From assembly GCA_937129345.1 (NCBI GenBank), contig CAKZMZ010000123.1, positions 1 to 40,872 of the forward strand: 40,872 nt of DNA, read 5' to 3'. A model generated the notes under the pieces. The model was not told the DNA's origin. It did not search any database and worked only from the letters and a program-made list of their open reading frames with translations. Shown one piece after another: positions 1-9,602 of the stretch; the stretch's first letter is position 1, and each line of letters starts with the position of its first letter. The DNA is from an uncultured Thalassovita sp. GTDB lineage: Bacteria > Bacteroidota > Bacteroidia > Cytophagales > Flammeovirgaceae. Made by a program: the position numbers and the translations under genes.

Positions 1-1122
1 CCTACATCAAATGCAGGTGCCGATAAAGAGGTATCATTGTCATCAACTAGTTTTGTTTTAGAAGGTAGTGGTAGCGACCCAGATGGGGGAGAGGTAACCT
101 ATTTATGGAGCCAAGTGAGTGGTCCAAACACGGCAACGCTCAGTGGGGTCACGAGTGCAACCCTAACGGTCTCGGGAATCGCTGAAGGTATTTATGTTTT
201 CAGTCTACAGGTTACGGACGATGAGGGCAATACGGTAAGCGATGAGGTTTCTATAACGGTTAGTAAGGAAGATATAAAACCTACGGTAGATGTGAGCGCT
301 GATCAAGAAGTTTTCTTATCATCATCATCAAGTTTTGTTTTAGAGGGCAGTGGAAGTGATCCTGATGGAGGTGAGATCACACTTCTTTGGAGACAAAGTA
401 GTGGCCCTAACTCAGCGGCCCTCAGTGGAACCGCTAAAGAAATACTAACGGTTTCTAACATAGTCGAGGGGCAATATATGTTTGAGTTACAGGTAACCGA
501 TGATGAAGGAAATAGTGTGAGCGATTCTGTTAGCGTAACGGTAATCAATGATGTTGTGAGCAATGAGTTTCCATCAGTAAATGTGAGTTTCCCCCAAAAT
601 AATGCAACCTTTCAAGAAGGCATTAGTATTACGATAACTGCTGATGCATCTGATGCTGATGGTTCTGTTAGCGAAGTACGCTTTTACGTAAATGATACCT
701 TAAAATCTACGGTGGAAACTGTACCATTTAGGTACATTTGGGAAAATGTTTACATTGGCAACCACACGATTTGGGTTGAGGCTTACGATGATTTAGGCGA
801 AAAAACAACATCTGAAAGTATTCAGATTTCAGTGGTAGATGCCAATCCTTTGAGTTTACATAAAAATGGGGAAACAAGTCTTATTGCTTTTCCCAATCCA
901 TTTAACAGTATCCTTAATTTAGAGGTAGGTGCCTTACCAGGCCAACAACAGGTTCAATTTCGATTAATTTCTGTAGATGGTAGCATAGTGGATTCTTTCT
1001 CTAAAAAGATTTTGCCTAATAAACCCATAAGTTTCGATTTAAATAGACTGAGTAATGGTATTTACTATCTATCATTTAAACTAGGCGATAAGGTTTACAG
1101 ACTCAAAACCGTTAAAATTTAA
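1..1122 (+). CDS. Secreted PKD/Ig-repeat protein with T9SS sorting domain (3' part)
   Basis: The reading frame is open from base 1, so the gene begins outside the window and no start can be assigned. Two near-identical modules of about 90 residues follow each other (bases 1-275 and 276-545). Each carries GSGSDPDGG, a central SGPN and VTDDEGN, as in PKD/REJ-like beta-sandwich domains. A third Ig-like domain follows (about 570-835), with DASDADGSVSEVRFYVND typical of bacterial Ig modules. The last 80 or so residues contain FPNPFNSILNLEV, then SNGIYYLSF and a final K-rich strand. This is a type A T9SS C-terminal sorting domain, which directs export across the outer membrane and cell-surface attachment or release. 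The catalytic or binding part, if any, lies upstream and is not visible, so substrate and role stay unknown. The gene ends before a strong hairpin. Confidence 0.9.
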   Translation, partial: PTSNAGADKEVSLSSTSFVLEGSGSDPDGGEVTYLWSQVSGPNTATLSGVTSATLTVSGIAEGIYVFSLQVTDDEGNTVSDEVSITVSKEDIKPTVDVSADQEVFLSSSSSFVLEGSGSDPDGGEITLLWRQSSGPNSAALSGTAKEILTVSNIVEGQYMFELQVTDDEGNSVSDSVSVTVINDVVSNEFPSVNVSFPQNNATFQEGISITITADASDADGSVSEVRFYVNDTLKSTVETVPFRYIWENVYIGNHTIWVEAYDDLGEKTTSESIQISVVDANPLSLHKNGETSLIAFPNPFNSILNLEVGALPGQQQVQFRLISVDGSIVDSFSKKILPNKPISFDLNRLSNGIYYLSFKLGDKVYRLKTVKI

Positions 1123-1200
1123 GTGTTGTTTACCGGATTTAGTATTTTCAGCAATAAAATGCCTATCTCGATTCAATAATAAAATTTCAATTCTATAAAA

Positions 1201-1230
1201 AAAAGCCACCTTTTTAAAGGTGGCTTTTAT
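1201..1230. terminator. Bidirectional Rho-independent terminator
   Basis: A perfect 13-bp inverted repeat (1201-1213 with 1216-1228, core AAGCCACCTTT) has an A-run on its left and a T-run on its right. It sits between two convergent genes and can end transcription from both. Confidence 0.85.
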
Positions 1231-1248
1231 ATTTTATCTTATAACTGA

Positions 1249-2769
1249 TTAGGTCATCTTAGAAAGAATATCGAGCTGAGATTTTAAATCTTCTAGCTTT
1301 TTGTTGGCCTGATCTATTCTAGTGCTAAATTCTTTTTTCAATTTATCCGCAGTTTTAGAAGTAGCAAAGAAAGCAAGGTTATTTTCCCAAAGTGCAATGT
1401 CATTTTCAAGGGCCGAAATTTTCTTTCTAATGGCATGCTCTTGCCTGCGCATTTTAGAACCTAGCTGCGGTGCTTTTTTATAAAAATCTACGTGTGCTTG
1501 TAACTTTTTCTTTTCCTTTTTCTCCTCGTCTTCTTCAGGATATTTATCGTAAAAAGCTTCGAATGCTGAAATAAACTGCTCTAAAATGTTATTGATATCT
1601 TTTTTAGGAACATAGCCTATAGACAGATACTCATCGATAAGCTTATTGAGTTGTTCCTCGTCGCCAGACTTTTCTTCTGCCAATGCTTCAATGTTTTGGC
1701 AAATTTCTTTTTTGGCTTTTAGGTTATCCTTAAACTCTTTATCCTTACTGCTGCGTTGCTCTCTTTTTCTGTTAAAGAAAGTATCGCAAGCTGCTTTAAA
1801 GCGCTTGTAAATCTTTTCTCTTTGCGCTTCGGGTACCGGTCCAATCTCTTTCCAATCGCGTTGTAATGCTTTAAGTTTTTCAGCAGTTTCTCTCCAATCC
1901 TCACTATCTTTTAGTTCTTCTGCCTTTTCACAGAGTGCTTCTTTTTTCTCTAGGTTCTCTTTTCTAAATGCTTCTAGTCTTTCAAAGAATTTACCCTTAT
2001 TATTAAAAAACTGCTTAAAATTGCCCCAGAACTGCTTATTTATACTTTTGGCCACTTCTCTTGGCAAAGGGCCTATGGCTTCCCACTTTTTCTGAATGGC
2101 CAATAACTCTTTGGTTTTCTCATTCCACTCTTTGATCCGCTCAGAATCAAAACTTGCAAAAGGTTCTACCTCAAGGCAAAGTGCCTGTTTGGCTTCCATA
2201 TTTTCGTTCAACTGCTTCTTGTAAACCTCTGCATATTCTCTCTTTTTATCGTACAGGGCATCTGAGGCTTTCTTGAGTCTTTCCCAAACCTCATCAGATT
2301 TTTCTTTTGGAATGGGGCCCACTGCTTTGTACTCCTCGTGTAAATGTTTAAGTAACTTTAATGCTTCATTTACATTTTCGTGCTCAATAAGATTTTCGGC
2401 TTTTTCGCAAATCTGTTCTTTGGCCTCAAGATTTTTCTTCCTGTCAATTTCTTTTAATTCGTACTCTATGCTTTTGTGATCATAGAAGAGATCTAGCAAT
2501 GCATTGTAGGTTCTATAAAGGTTATCGGCATCTATTTGAGGTACTGAGCCAATTTCCTTCCATTGCTTTTGAAGTTTTTTGATTTTGGCCAAGCTGCCTT
2601 GTTGATCAGGGCTGTTGGAGATTTCCTTAATTTCTTGAATTATGGCTTGCTTGGCTTTTATAAGTGTTTGCAAACTCGGTATATATTTTAGAAGGCTTAA
2701 AGTCAAAGCCTTCTTCAGATTCGTTGTTTTGGGCTTTATAATTTTCAAGTGCGGCAGTTCTTTCTTCAC
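1249..2769 (-). CDS. DUF349 repeat protein, C-terminal part of a frameshifted gene
   Basis: This frame carries the conserved body of a DUF349 protein: several repeats of about 70 residues, each with an LQ(K/R)xWKEIGPVP-like signature (KQWKEIGSVP, EEYKAVGPIP, KKWEAIGPLP, RDWKEIGPVP, DEYLSIGYVP). It is highly charged and probably all alpha-helical or coiled coil, and its molecular role is unknown to me. The frame begins with a GTG at 2769, but its first 38 residues (down to about 2656) do not look like DUF349 sequence. They are the out-of-frame shadow of the upstream ORF 2627-3397. Family resemblance resumes at AKQAIIQEIKEIS, exactly where the upstream frame stops making sense. I read this as the 3' part of one gene of about 715 codons interrupted by one extra base in an A4 run (plus-strand T2656-T2659), not as an independent gene. 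Confidence 0.75.
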   Translation of the reverse strand: MKKELPHLKIIKPKTTNLKKALTLSLLKYIPSLQTLIKAKQAIIQEIKEISNSPDQQGSLAKIKKLQKQWKEIGSVPQIDADNLYRTYNALLDLFYDHKSIEYELKEIDRKKNLEAKEQICEKAENLIEHENVNEALKLLKHLHEEYKAVGPIPKEKSDEVWERLKKASDALYDKKREYAEVYKKQLNENMEAKQALCLEVEPFASFDSERIKEWNEKTKELLAIQKKWEAIGPLPREVAKSINKQFWGNFKQFFNNKGKFFERLEAFRKENLEKKEALCEKAEELKDSEDWRETAEKLKALQRDWKEIGPVPEAQREKIYKRFKAACDTFFNRKREQRSSKDKEFKDNLKAKKEICQNIEALAEEKSGDEEQLNKLIDEYLSIGYVPKKDINNILEQFISAFEAFYDKYPEEDEEKKEKKKLQAHVDFYKKAPQLGSKMRRQEHAIRKKISALENDIALWENNLAFFATSKTADKLKKEFSTRIDQANKKLEDLKSQLDILSKMT

Positions 2770-3397
2770 TTCTAAATTGATTTACAATTTCCCTAAGTTT
2801 TCTAATGACCTTATCTGCCTTCCTTATATTGTTTTCGGTGAGTTGCTCTTTACCAAGTACGACCGCTTTTTCTATAGTAAGCCCCTCAAAGTCTATTTCT
2901 TCCTCTTCTTCTTCCTCTTCATCGTGTAGGTCTGAGCCATCATCCTCATCATCTTCATCCTGCTCATCAGATGCTTCTTCCTTACTATCGCTATCGGTTT
3001 CAGTATCGCGGCTATTTTGTTCTTGCTCTACTGATGCGGTATCAACAGTTGTTTCAGTTTCTTCAGCGCTTGCTTCTACCTTTTCAGCTTCTTCTATTGT
3101 AGCCTTTTCAGGCTCTTCCTCTATTGCATCTACTTTACTTGTTGGTGCCTCCTCGCTAACTGTTGGAACTTCAGTTTTCTCATCTTCTAAATAATCATCT
3201 GAGTTTTCAACCGAGTTTTCAACCGAGTTTTCAACTGATTCTTCTTGTTTTTCCACTTCTTGTGGCGGTGTAGCCTCACTTTCAGGTTGCTTTTCAGCAT
3301 CTTTACTTTCGGTAGACTTTTCTTCGGCAGTTTTGTCTGAATTTTCTAAACCAGAATTTTCTGTACCTTCCTCTTTAGGATCTTTATCTTCGTTCAT
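2627..3397 (-). CDS. DUF349 protein, acidic N-terminal part of a frameshifted gene
   Basis: The ATG at 3397 is the natural start of the DUF349 gene. The first 170 or so residues are low-complexity and very acidic (E, D, S, T), with a triplicated SVEN unit encoded by a 12-bp tandem repeat at 3201-3236 and a run of glutamates near residue 165. A conserved segment follows (LTIEKAVVLGKEQL to EFANTYK) that leads into the DUF349 repeats in other Bacteroidota proteins. After NTYK the frame continues for only nine unrelated residues and stops. Skipping one base in the A4 run here restores the body of the protein in the overlapping frame (1249-2769). It lies 40 bp downstream of yqgE on the same strand and may share its transcript. 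Confidence 0.75.
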   Translation of the reverse strand: MNEDKDPKEEGTENSGLENSDKTAEEKSTESKDAEKQPESEATPPQEVEKQEESVENSVENSVENSDDYLEDEKTEVPTVSEEAPTSKVDAIEEEPEKATIEEAEKVEASAEETETTVDTASVEQEQNSRDTETDSDSKEEASDEQDEDDEDDGSDLHDEEEEEEEEIDFEGLTIEKAVVLGKEQLTENNIRKADKVIRKLREIVNQFRSEERTAALENYKAQNNESEEGFDFKPSKIYTEFANTYKSQASHNSRN

Positions 3398-3436
3398 ATC
3401 TTAAGATGTTTGCAGCACAAAGCTAACAAAATCAAA

Positions 3437-4024
3437 TTAATTTAGTCGGGGGTCTTTTGGATAATTTGATAATACCTCGTATTTCTGCCCCATAGATTTC
3501 AATATGTCTTTCCAGAGCTTTTCAGGTTCTATTGTGAATAATTTCTGCAGATTGGTTCTGGCAATGACCCATGAGTTTTGGTCAATTTCATTTTTTAGTT
3601 GTTCGTTGCCCCACCCACTGTAACCAACAAAAAACCGGCAGTTGCCATCGTGTATTTTACCTTGGGCGTGCAAAGCCTTTAATTGCTCGTAATTGCCACT
3701 CCAATAAACTCCGTCTTTAAGTTCTATAGAATTTTCAAGAAAATCGAAAGTGTGGATAAAATGTAGGGTGTTTTGCTCTACGGGCCCGCCTACGTACAAT
3801 GGGTTTTCTTCTAAAAATATATTGTCGTTATCTTCAATTCTTACTTTGGCAGGCCGGTTGAACACCAGCCCAAAAGCGCCGTTTTCTTGACTTTCGCACA
3901 TAAGTACCACCGATCGCTCAAAATTTGGGTCTGCCAAAAATGGCTCAGCGAGCAAAATATCTCCTTTTTGAACTTCAGGGTTTTCGTTTAAATATCCATT
4001 AAAAGTGAACATGTTTTTAGGCAT
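3437..4024 (-). CDS. yqgE: YqgE/AlgH family protein (UPF0301)
   Basis: At 195 residues it has the usual length of the YqgE/AlgH family. Family features are GDILLAEPFL near the start, FERSVVLMCE, GAFGLVFNRP, and the central YVGGPV segment followed by FVGYSGWG. The family is cytoplasmic with no agreed biochemical activity; AlgH was linked to alginate regulation in Pseudomonas, which cannot be assumed here. I chose the ATG at 4024 (MPKNMF). A frame-extending TTG at 4042 would add six residues, but TTG is a weaker choice. The stop is followed after 40 bp by the split DUF349 gene on the same strand. Confidence 0.9.
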   Translation of the reverse strand: MPKNMFTFNGYLNENPEVQKGDILLAEPFLADPNFERSVVLMCESQENGAFGLVFNRPAKVRIEDNDNIFLEENPLYVGGPVEQNTLHFIHTFDFLENSIELKDGVYWSGNYEQLKALHAQGKIHDGNCRFFVGYSGWGNEQLKNEIDQNSWVIARTNLQKLFTIEPEKLWKDILKSMGQKYEVLSNYPKDPRLN

Positions 4025-4320
4025 TGTTTGTCTTTCAATCAAATTGAAAGTTTTTTTTTAGAAATCAAAATTGGTGGTCTTTCATTTTAAACTATAGAAA
4101 ATACCATAATGTAAGATATATGGCTTTTTACCATTAAAATGAAACAAAAGAAGTGTGACCTACTAGTTTAGTAATAATAAAAAGTAAGCTCTGTGGGTTT
4201 ATGCTGGTATTTTCGTTTGCGCGTTCAGTAAAACTATCTCTATCTACCTAACTGTAATGAGGTAATGTCTTAAGCTGATAAGTTAATATTAATAATTTTT
4301 CTTAGCAAGGATATCCGCTT

Positions 4321-6510
4321 TTAAAACAAGGTAACTTTTTTGAGTGTATCTTCTCCAACCTTAAAAAATTCTTTGTGAGAATCGAATGGTTTCTCGTTAT
4401 TGGTTTCTGGCTTTGCATAGGAGCCATCCTCCTGCATCTCGTAAGAGTTTACATTATCGCGTAGATTGTATTCTAAAATATTGATGGCTTCTTGCTTACA
4501 CTGTTCATCTACAAATAAAAACAAGGATTCTATGCGTCTGTCAAAGCTTCGCACCATAGCATCGGCGCTACCGCCATAAACTTTAGGGTCGCCATTGTTG
4601 TGGAAATAAAAGATACGAGAATGCTCAAGGTAATTGCCGACTATTGACTTAACCATAATATTTTCGCTAAGGCCTTTTCTGCCAGGGCGTAGGCAGCAGA
4701 TACCGCGCACAATAAGTTTTATTGGAACACCCGCCTGAGATGCCTTATAAAGTGCATCAATAAATTTATCGTCTTGTAGGGAATTTACCTTGATAACAAT
4801 GCCGCTTGGTAATCCTGCTTTTGCATTTTTGGCTTCTTGCCTGATCAAAGAGATCAAATCGGTACGCATCCTTACAGGCGCGGTAAGCAAATAATCGTAC
4901 TTTTGCGGATAAGAATGTCCTGTAATAGCATTAAAAAATTCTGAAACATCCCTGGCGTAAATTTCTTTGGTTGTGATCAGCCCAATATCTGTGTAAAGCT
5001 TTGAGGTATCTTCATTGTAATTACCGCTAGACATGTGCACATAGCGCGTTACTTTATCGCCTTCTTTTCTTACAACGAGCAACATTTTTGTGTGAGTTTT
5101 TAAATAACCTATGCCGTGAATCACAAAGCAACCAGCATCTTGCAGTTTTTTGGCTTCTCTTATGTTGTTTTCCTCGTCAAAGCGGGCTTTGATCTCGAAC
5201 ATGACCGAAACGTGCTTGCCGTTTTCAGCAGCCTTAAACAAAGCATTGGTAATGCGCGACTCTTTGGCTACCCTGTAAATGGTAATTTTAATGGCGAGTA
5301 CGTTGGGGTCTTCTGCAGCGGCTTCGATTAGTTTGAGCAAAGGTTCTGTACTATTGTAAGGGTGATGTAATAGTACATCTCGCTTTCTAAAAATGTTAAA
5401 GGCACTTTCTTCAGAGTCGTCATGCCGCATGGTAATTGGTTTTACAGGTTTTTTGCTGCTTGGTAAATGGTATTTAAATGCACTATGGTTAATAATTTGC
5501 CAAAGTCCTGTAAAATCTATGAGTGATGGCGCATAAAAAATATTAAAGTGATCAATGCCCCACCTAGACGTTAAGTAATTGATCATCCAAGTATCTGCAC
5601 CCTCTTCCACTTCTAAACGAACAACCCTGCCAGTTTTACGGGTTTTTAGCTTTCGCTTGATTTCATCAATAAAATCACTTTCTAAATCCTCGCTTTCTTC
5701 TAGGGTAAAATCCCCATTTCTTGTAATTCTCAATAGGTTGGTAGAGATAATGCTCACATTTCTAAACAGTCTATTAATATTACTCCTAATAATAGACTCT
5801 ATGGGCACGAATACCATTTCATCTTCCCTAAAAATCTCGTAGAAACGCGGTAGGTTTTGTGGTATTTGTATAAAGGATATCTTGTTCACTTCTTTGCCGT
5901 CTACTTCTTCTTTGGTTACCACGCCAAAGCAAAGCAGCTTGTTCATGAGCATAGGGAAAGTATGGAAAGCATCTGAGACCATGGGTGTAAGCATAGGGAA
6001 TATGGTCTTGGTAAAATAGGCATTTGCAGATTCTCGCTCTTCTTCGGTCAACTCGTCTACGCCTGCTATGCTAAAGTTATTCTCAGAGAACTTTGGAACG
6101 AGTTCTTTATGGTAATAATCGTATTTTTCCTTTACAAAATCTTGCACTTCTCCCAGCAAGGTAGCTCTAAAGGGTTCCTCGCGTAAGCCAGAATAATCCA
6201 ACCTTTGCTTGTCATAATCTATGTAATTGTATAAGCTGCCAACACGAACCATAAAAAACTCGTCCAGATTAGACGAAGAAATCGCAATGAACTTAAGCCT
6301 CTCTAGAATAGATCGCTTTTTATTTTTAGCCTGATCGAGTACTCTGTGGTTAAACTGTACCCAACTTAAGTCTCTACTGATGTAAACACTTTTTTGAATG
6401 AGTGCTTCCACTCGCTCTTTGTATGCAGAAGGATTTCCTGTCATGGTTTTATCTTCTATTTTAAATGGCGTTTGACTTTTTGATAGACTTTTGGGTTTTT
6501 TCGAAATCAT
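4321..6510 (-). CDS. ppk1: Polyphosphate kinase 1
   Basis: Ppk1 makes inorganic polyphosphate from the gamma-phosphate of ATP, reversibly, and is membrane-associated. All four family domains are visible: the N domain starting at YISRDLSWVQFNHRVLDQA, the head domain, and the two phospholipase-D-like C domains. The autophosphorylated histidine should be that of GYLKTHTKMLLVV. The second conserved histidine lies in YLEHSRIFYFHN, and HMSSGNYNEDT is another hallmark. The frame is open to 6603, but residues before MISKK do not look like Ppk. The ATG at 6510 gives about 730 residues; an ATG at 6444 (MTGNPSAYK) gives about 708 and is equally possible. It is divergent from the fasciclin lipoprotein gene, with about 240 bp between them. 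No phosphatase (ppx) or phosphate-transport gene is adjacent. Confidence 0.95.
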   Translation of the reverse strand: MISKKPKSLSKSQTPFKIEDKTMTGNPSAYKERVEALIQKSVYISRDLSWVQFNHRVLDQAKNKKRSILERLKFIAISSSNLDEFFMVRVGSLYNYIDYDKQRLDYSGLREEPFRATLLGEVQDFVKEKYDYYHKELVPKFSENNFSIAGVDELTEEERESANAYFTKTIFPMLTPMVSDAFHTFPMLMNKLLCFGVVTKEEVDGKEVNKISFIQIPQNLPRFYEIFREDEMVFVPIESIIRSNINRLFRNVSIISTNLLRITRNGDFTLEESEDLESDFIDEIKRKLKTRKTGRVVRLEVEEGADTWMINYLTSRWGIDHFNIFYAPSLIDFTGLWQIINHSAFKYHLPSSKKPVKPITMRHDDSEESAFNIFRKRDVLLHHPYNSTEPLLKLIEAAAEDPNVLAIKITIYRVAKESRITNALFKAAENGKHVSVMFEIKARFDEENNIREAKKLQDAGCFVIHGIGYLKTHTKMLLVVRKEGDKVTRYVHMSSGNYNEDTSKLYTDIGLITTKEIYARDVSEFFNAITGHSYPQKYDYLLTAPVRMRTDLISLIRQEAKNAKAGLPSGIVIKVNSLQDDKFIDALYKASQAGVPIKLIVRGICCLRPGRKGLSENIMVKSIVGNYLEHSRIFYFHNNGDPKVYGGSADAMVRSFDRRIESLFLFVDEQCKQEAINILEYNLRDNVNSYEMQEDGSYAKPETNNEKPFDSHKEFFKVGEDTLKKVTLF

Positions 6511-6750
6511 CAGGCTGTGGTTGAAGCTGAAAATATTATGCGCTAAATATACACTTTGAGGGCAAGGCTGGCAAATTGTTCTTGCCATTATCGGGGAGTG
6601 CATTCTTTATCAATCCTATTCTACAGTTCAAGCATCTTATACAACAGTTCATAGGTACAAATCGACTGCCCACGTACAAAACCAAAGCCTGTTTGCCTAT
6701 GTCTTGGTTCAAAGTATGTAAAAAAAGTTTCAACTAATTATTAAAATCTT

Positions 6751-9315
6751 ATGATTAAAAACAAATTGAACTACTTAGCTACCTTACTATTAGTAGTGCT
6801 ATCACTTTCTTTTTCTGGATGTGATGACGACGAGGATCCACCAGCACCACCATCTAATAACATTGCTGACATTGTGAGCTCAGACTCAAGGTTTACTACC
6901 TTACTAGCAGCTCTACAAGAAGCTGGATTAGTAGAAACCTTTAGCGGAGACACACCTTACACAGTTTTCGCTCCGACCGACGACGCTTTTAACGCTTACC
7001 TGAGCGCCAACGGTCTTACAGCAACAGACTTATTGAACAGCCCCGATTTGGCAGGGATTTTACAGTACCATGTAGTACAGGGTGCCGTGCAATCTAGTGC
7101 TTTATCTAATGGCCCAGTTGAAACTTTAACTGGTGAGAATGTATATGTTAATGTTAATAATGGCGTAGTGATCAATGGCAAATCTACTGTAACTTCAGCA
7201 GATGTAGCCGCAGACAATGGCGTAATTCATGTAATTGATGCTGTACTTGAGCCTGCTGCCGGATCAGTTGTAGATATAGCAGCTGGAAACGATGATTTTT
7301 CTACTTTAGTTGGTCTATTGCAACAATATGGATTAGATGCTGCTCTAGCTGCTGATGGTCCTTTTACAGTATTTGCTCCTACCAATGCTGCTTTTGATAA
7401 AATTGCAGATGTATTGCCAACTCTATCTCAAGAAGAAGTTGAAGCTATTTTGAGATTTCATGTTATACCAGACAGAGCTTTCTCTTCTGATTTAACTACA
7501 CAGAGATATGCTACGTTAAATGATGCTAAAGGTATAGATGTAGAAGTAAGTGGTGGAACTATTACAGTAAATGGTACAGAAGAAATCAATCCTGCTACTG
7601 CCAACATTAATGCAACTAACGGTGTAATTCACGTAATTGATGACGTATTGTTACCGCCTCAAACAATTGCTGAAGTAGTAACAAGCGATGAAAGGTTTGC
7701 TACTTTATTAGCTGCTGTAGGTCAAGCTGAGTTAGTTACTTTATTAAGCTCAGACGGTCCTTTTACTGTATTTGCCCCAACTGACGAGGCTTTTACAGCT
7801 TATTTAGAAAAAACTGGATTAACTGCTGAAGAGCTTTTGGCCAGTGACCAATTGGCAGATATTCTACAATATCACGTAGTACCAGGCGAAGTGTTGTCAA
7901 CTGCCTTATCAAATGGTGGTGTGGCCACTGCAGGTGGTGATACTATTTTTGTAAACGTAAATGATGGCGTAGTAATCAATGGTAACTCAACAGTAATTGA
8001 TGCAGATGTTGATGCTTACAATGGAGTTATTCATGTAATAGATGCGGTATTAGAACCAGCGCCAGGAACTATAGTAGACATAGCCGCAGGTAATGAAAAC
8101 TTTACTCAGTTAGTAGCTTTATTACAACAGTATGGTTTAGATGCTGCTTTGGCAGGCGATGGTCCTTTTACTGTATTTGCTCCAACTGATGAGGCATTTG
8201 AGAAAATTTCAGCAGTCCTACCTACACTAACTGACGCAGAGATTGAAGATATTTTGAAGTTCCACGTAGTGCCAGCAAGAGCTTTCTCTTCTGATTTGAT
8301 GACTCAAGATTATCCGACGCTTAACGAAAGAAGGCCACTTTCTGTAGACTTAACCCAAGGTATAGTAATAAATGGAACTGAAGAAGTATTACCTGCAAAT
8401 GCAAACATCAATGCTACTAATGGAGTAATTCATGTAATAGATGATGTATTATTACCAAGAAGATCCGTAGTAGATAGGGCTTTGTATAATGAGAGCTTTT
8501 CAATATTGGTAGAAGCGTTGATTAAAACAGAATTAGTAACTGTTCTAGATACTTTAGAAGCTGCTAAAGCAACAGTATTTGCTCCTACCAATACTGCTTT
8601 TGAAGCTGCTCTAGATGCTTTAGGTTTTGCCACACTAGATGATGTTCCAGTAGATTTATTAGGTGAAATTTTGTTACACCACGTGATTTTTGAAGAGACT
8701 TCAATATTGTCTACAGACTTAGAAGACGGAGTGTTCTATCCAACTGTAAATGGTGCAGCTATTAAGTTTAATGCTAATGGCTTAACTTTTACAGACGGTC
8801 AAGACAACGATGTGCCACTTAATGCAGGTTTACTTGATTTGGAAGAAAGCAACGGTGTAGTTCATGTATTGGATGGCGTATTGCAACCACCAACTCAGAA
8901 CATTGTGGAAATTACATTGGCGCAAGACCCTGAGTTTTCTACTTTGGTAAGCTTATTACAAAGAGTTGAGTTAGTTAGCACATTATCGGATGTGGATGCA
9001 GACTTTACTGTATTTGCTCCAACCAACCAAGCTTTTACCGATTTAGGTATCGACCCAGAGACGCTTACTGATGAGGAAGTTACAGACATATTATTGTACC
9101 ATGTTGTAGGAGAAAGGGTATTCTCTTCTGATTTATCTGATCAAGCTGAAGTAACTACACTTTCTAATGATGCCACTTTTATAGTAAACATTGGCAATAC
9201 TGTAACCATCACAGATAACAGTGAAGCTACAGCGGACGACGCAACCGTTACTACCACTGATATTCAAGGTACTAATGGTGTAATACACATTATTGACAAG
9301 GTAATATTGCCTTAA
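6751..9315 (+). CDS. Surface lipoprotein with six fasciclin (FAS1) domains
   Basis: The signal peptide (residues 1-23) ends in a lipobox with the lipidated Cys at 24, followed by DDDED. Acidic residues right after the Cys fit a Bacteroidota surface-lipoprotein export signal, so an outer-membrane, outward-facing protein is inferred. Six FAS1 domains follow at about residues 37-168, 172-303, 304-437, 440-570, 571-714 and 716-854. Each has the H1 motif (FTVFAPTxxAF) and the H2 motif (NGVIHVIDxVL). Domains 1-2 and 3-4 match each other at a constant offset of about 268 residues, so a two-domain block was duplicated; domains 5 and 6 are more diverged. FAS1 domains mediate adhesion to proteins or polysaccharides; the ligand here is unknown. 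A terminator follows at 9357-9390, and the gene appears monocistronic. Confidence 0.93.
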   Translation: MIKNKLNYLATLLLVVLSLSFSGCDDDEDPPAPPSNNIADIVSSDSRFTTLLAALQEAGLVETFSGDTPYTVFAPTDDAFNAYLSANGLTATDLLNSPDLAGILQYHVVQGAVQSSALSNGPVETLTGENVYVNVNNGVVINGKSTVTSADVAADNGVIHVIDAVLEPAAGSVVDIAAGNDDFSTLVGLLQQYGLDAALAADGPFTVFAPTNAAFDKIADVLPTLSQEEVEAILRFHVIPDRAFSSDLTTQRYATLNDAKGIDVEVSGGTITVNGTEEINPATANINATNGVIHVIDDVLLPPQTIAEVVTSDERFATLLAAVGQAELVTLLSSDGPFTVFAPTDEAFTAYLEKTGLTAEELLASDQLADILQYHVVPGEVLSTALSNGGVATAGGDTIFVNVNDGVVINGNSTVIDADVDAYNGVIHVIDAVLEPAPGTIVDIAAGNENFTQLVALLQQYGLDAALAGDGPFTVFAPTDEAFEKISAVLPTLTDAEIEDILKFHVVPARAFSSDLMTQDYPTLNERRPLSVDLTQGIVINGTEEVLPANANINATNGVIHVIDDVLLPRRSVVDRALYNESFSILVEALIKTELVTVLDTLEAAKATVFAPTNTAFEAALDALGFATLDDVPVDLLGEILLHHVIFEETSILSTDLEDGVFYPTVNGAAIKFNANGLTFTDGQDNDVPLNAGLLDLEESNGVVHVLDGVLQPPTQNIVEITLAQDPEFSTLVSLLQRVELVSTLSDVDADFTVFAPTNQAFTDLGIDPETLTDEEVTDILLYHVVGERVFSSDLSDQAEVTTLSNDATFIVNIGNTVTITDNSEATADDATVTTTDIQGTNGVIHIIDKVILP

Positions 9316-9356
9316 CAAATAATTAACTCTAAAAGAGTATATTGATTCCCTTATAT

Positions 9357-9390
9357 AAAGAATCCGATAATTTATCGGGTTCTTTTTCCT
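9357..9390 (+). terminator. Rho-independent terminator after the FAS1 gene
   Basis: The stem is 9357-9369 with 9373-9385, containing AATCCGATAA and TTATCGGGTT with one G-T pair. It is followed by T's at 9383-9387. Confidence 0.75.
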
Positions 9391-9404
9391 TAATTAATTA
9401 TCTA

Positions 9405-9412
9405 TAAATTTG
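9405..9412 (+). promoter_or_regulatory. Possible -7 element (TAAATTTG)
   Basis: The octamer matches the Bacteroidota -7 consensus TAnnTTTG and lies just downstream of the FAS1 terminator. The -33 position 19 bp upstream is only CTTT, so the match is partial. If used, it gives the kinase gene a leader of roughly 185 bases. Confidence 0.3.
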
Positions 9413-9602
9413 AAGCAGTAAACTGACTAACAATTATTAAACAAATTACTTATTTACATAATACAACAAGCTGGTATTCAAAGAAAGTGTTGGTAAAGAA
9501 ACCGGGGGAAATATACAGGGGCTAATACCAAATTGAAGCTTGCCATTTATGACAGGCATATACCATACTCATTCTAGTAGCCAGTATATAAATACTTACA
9601 AG

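Noticed and set aside
2805-3194. Serine-rich frame on the plus strand
   Set aside because: It is the antisense reading of the acidic low-complexity N-terminus of the DUF349 gene.
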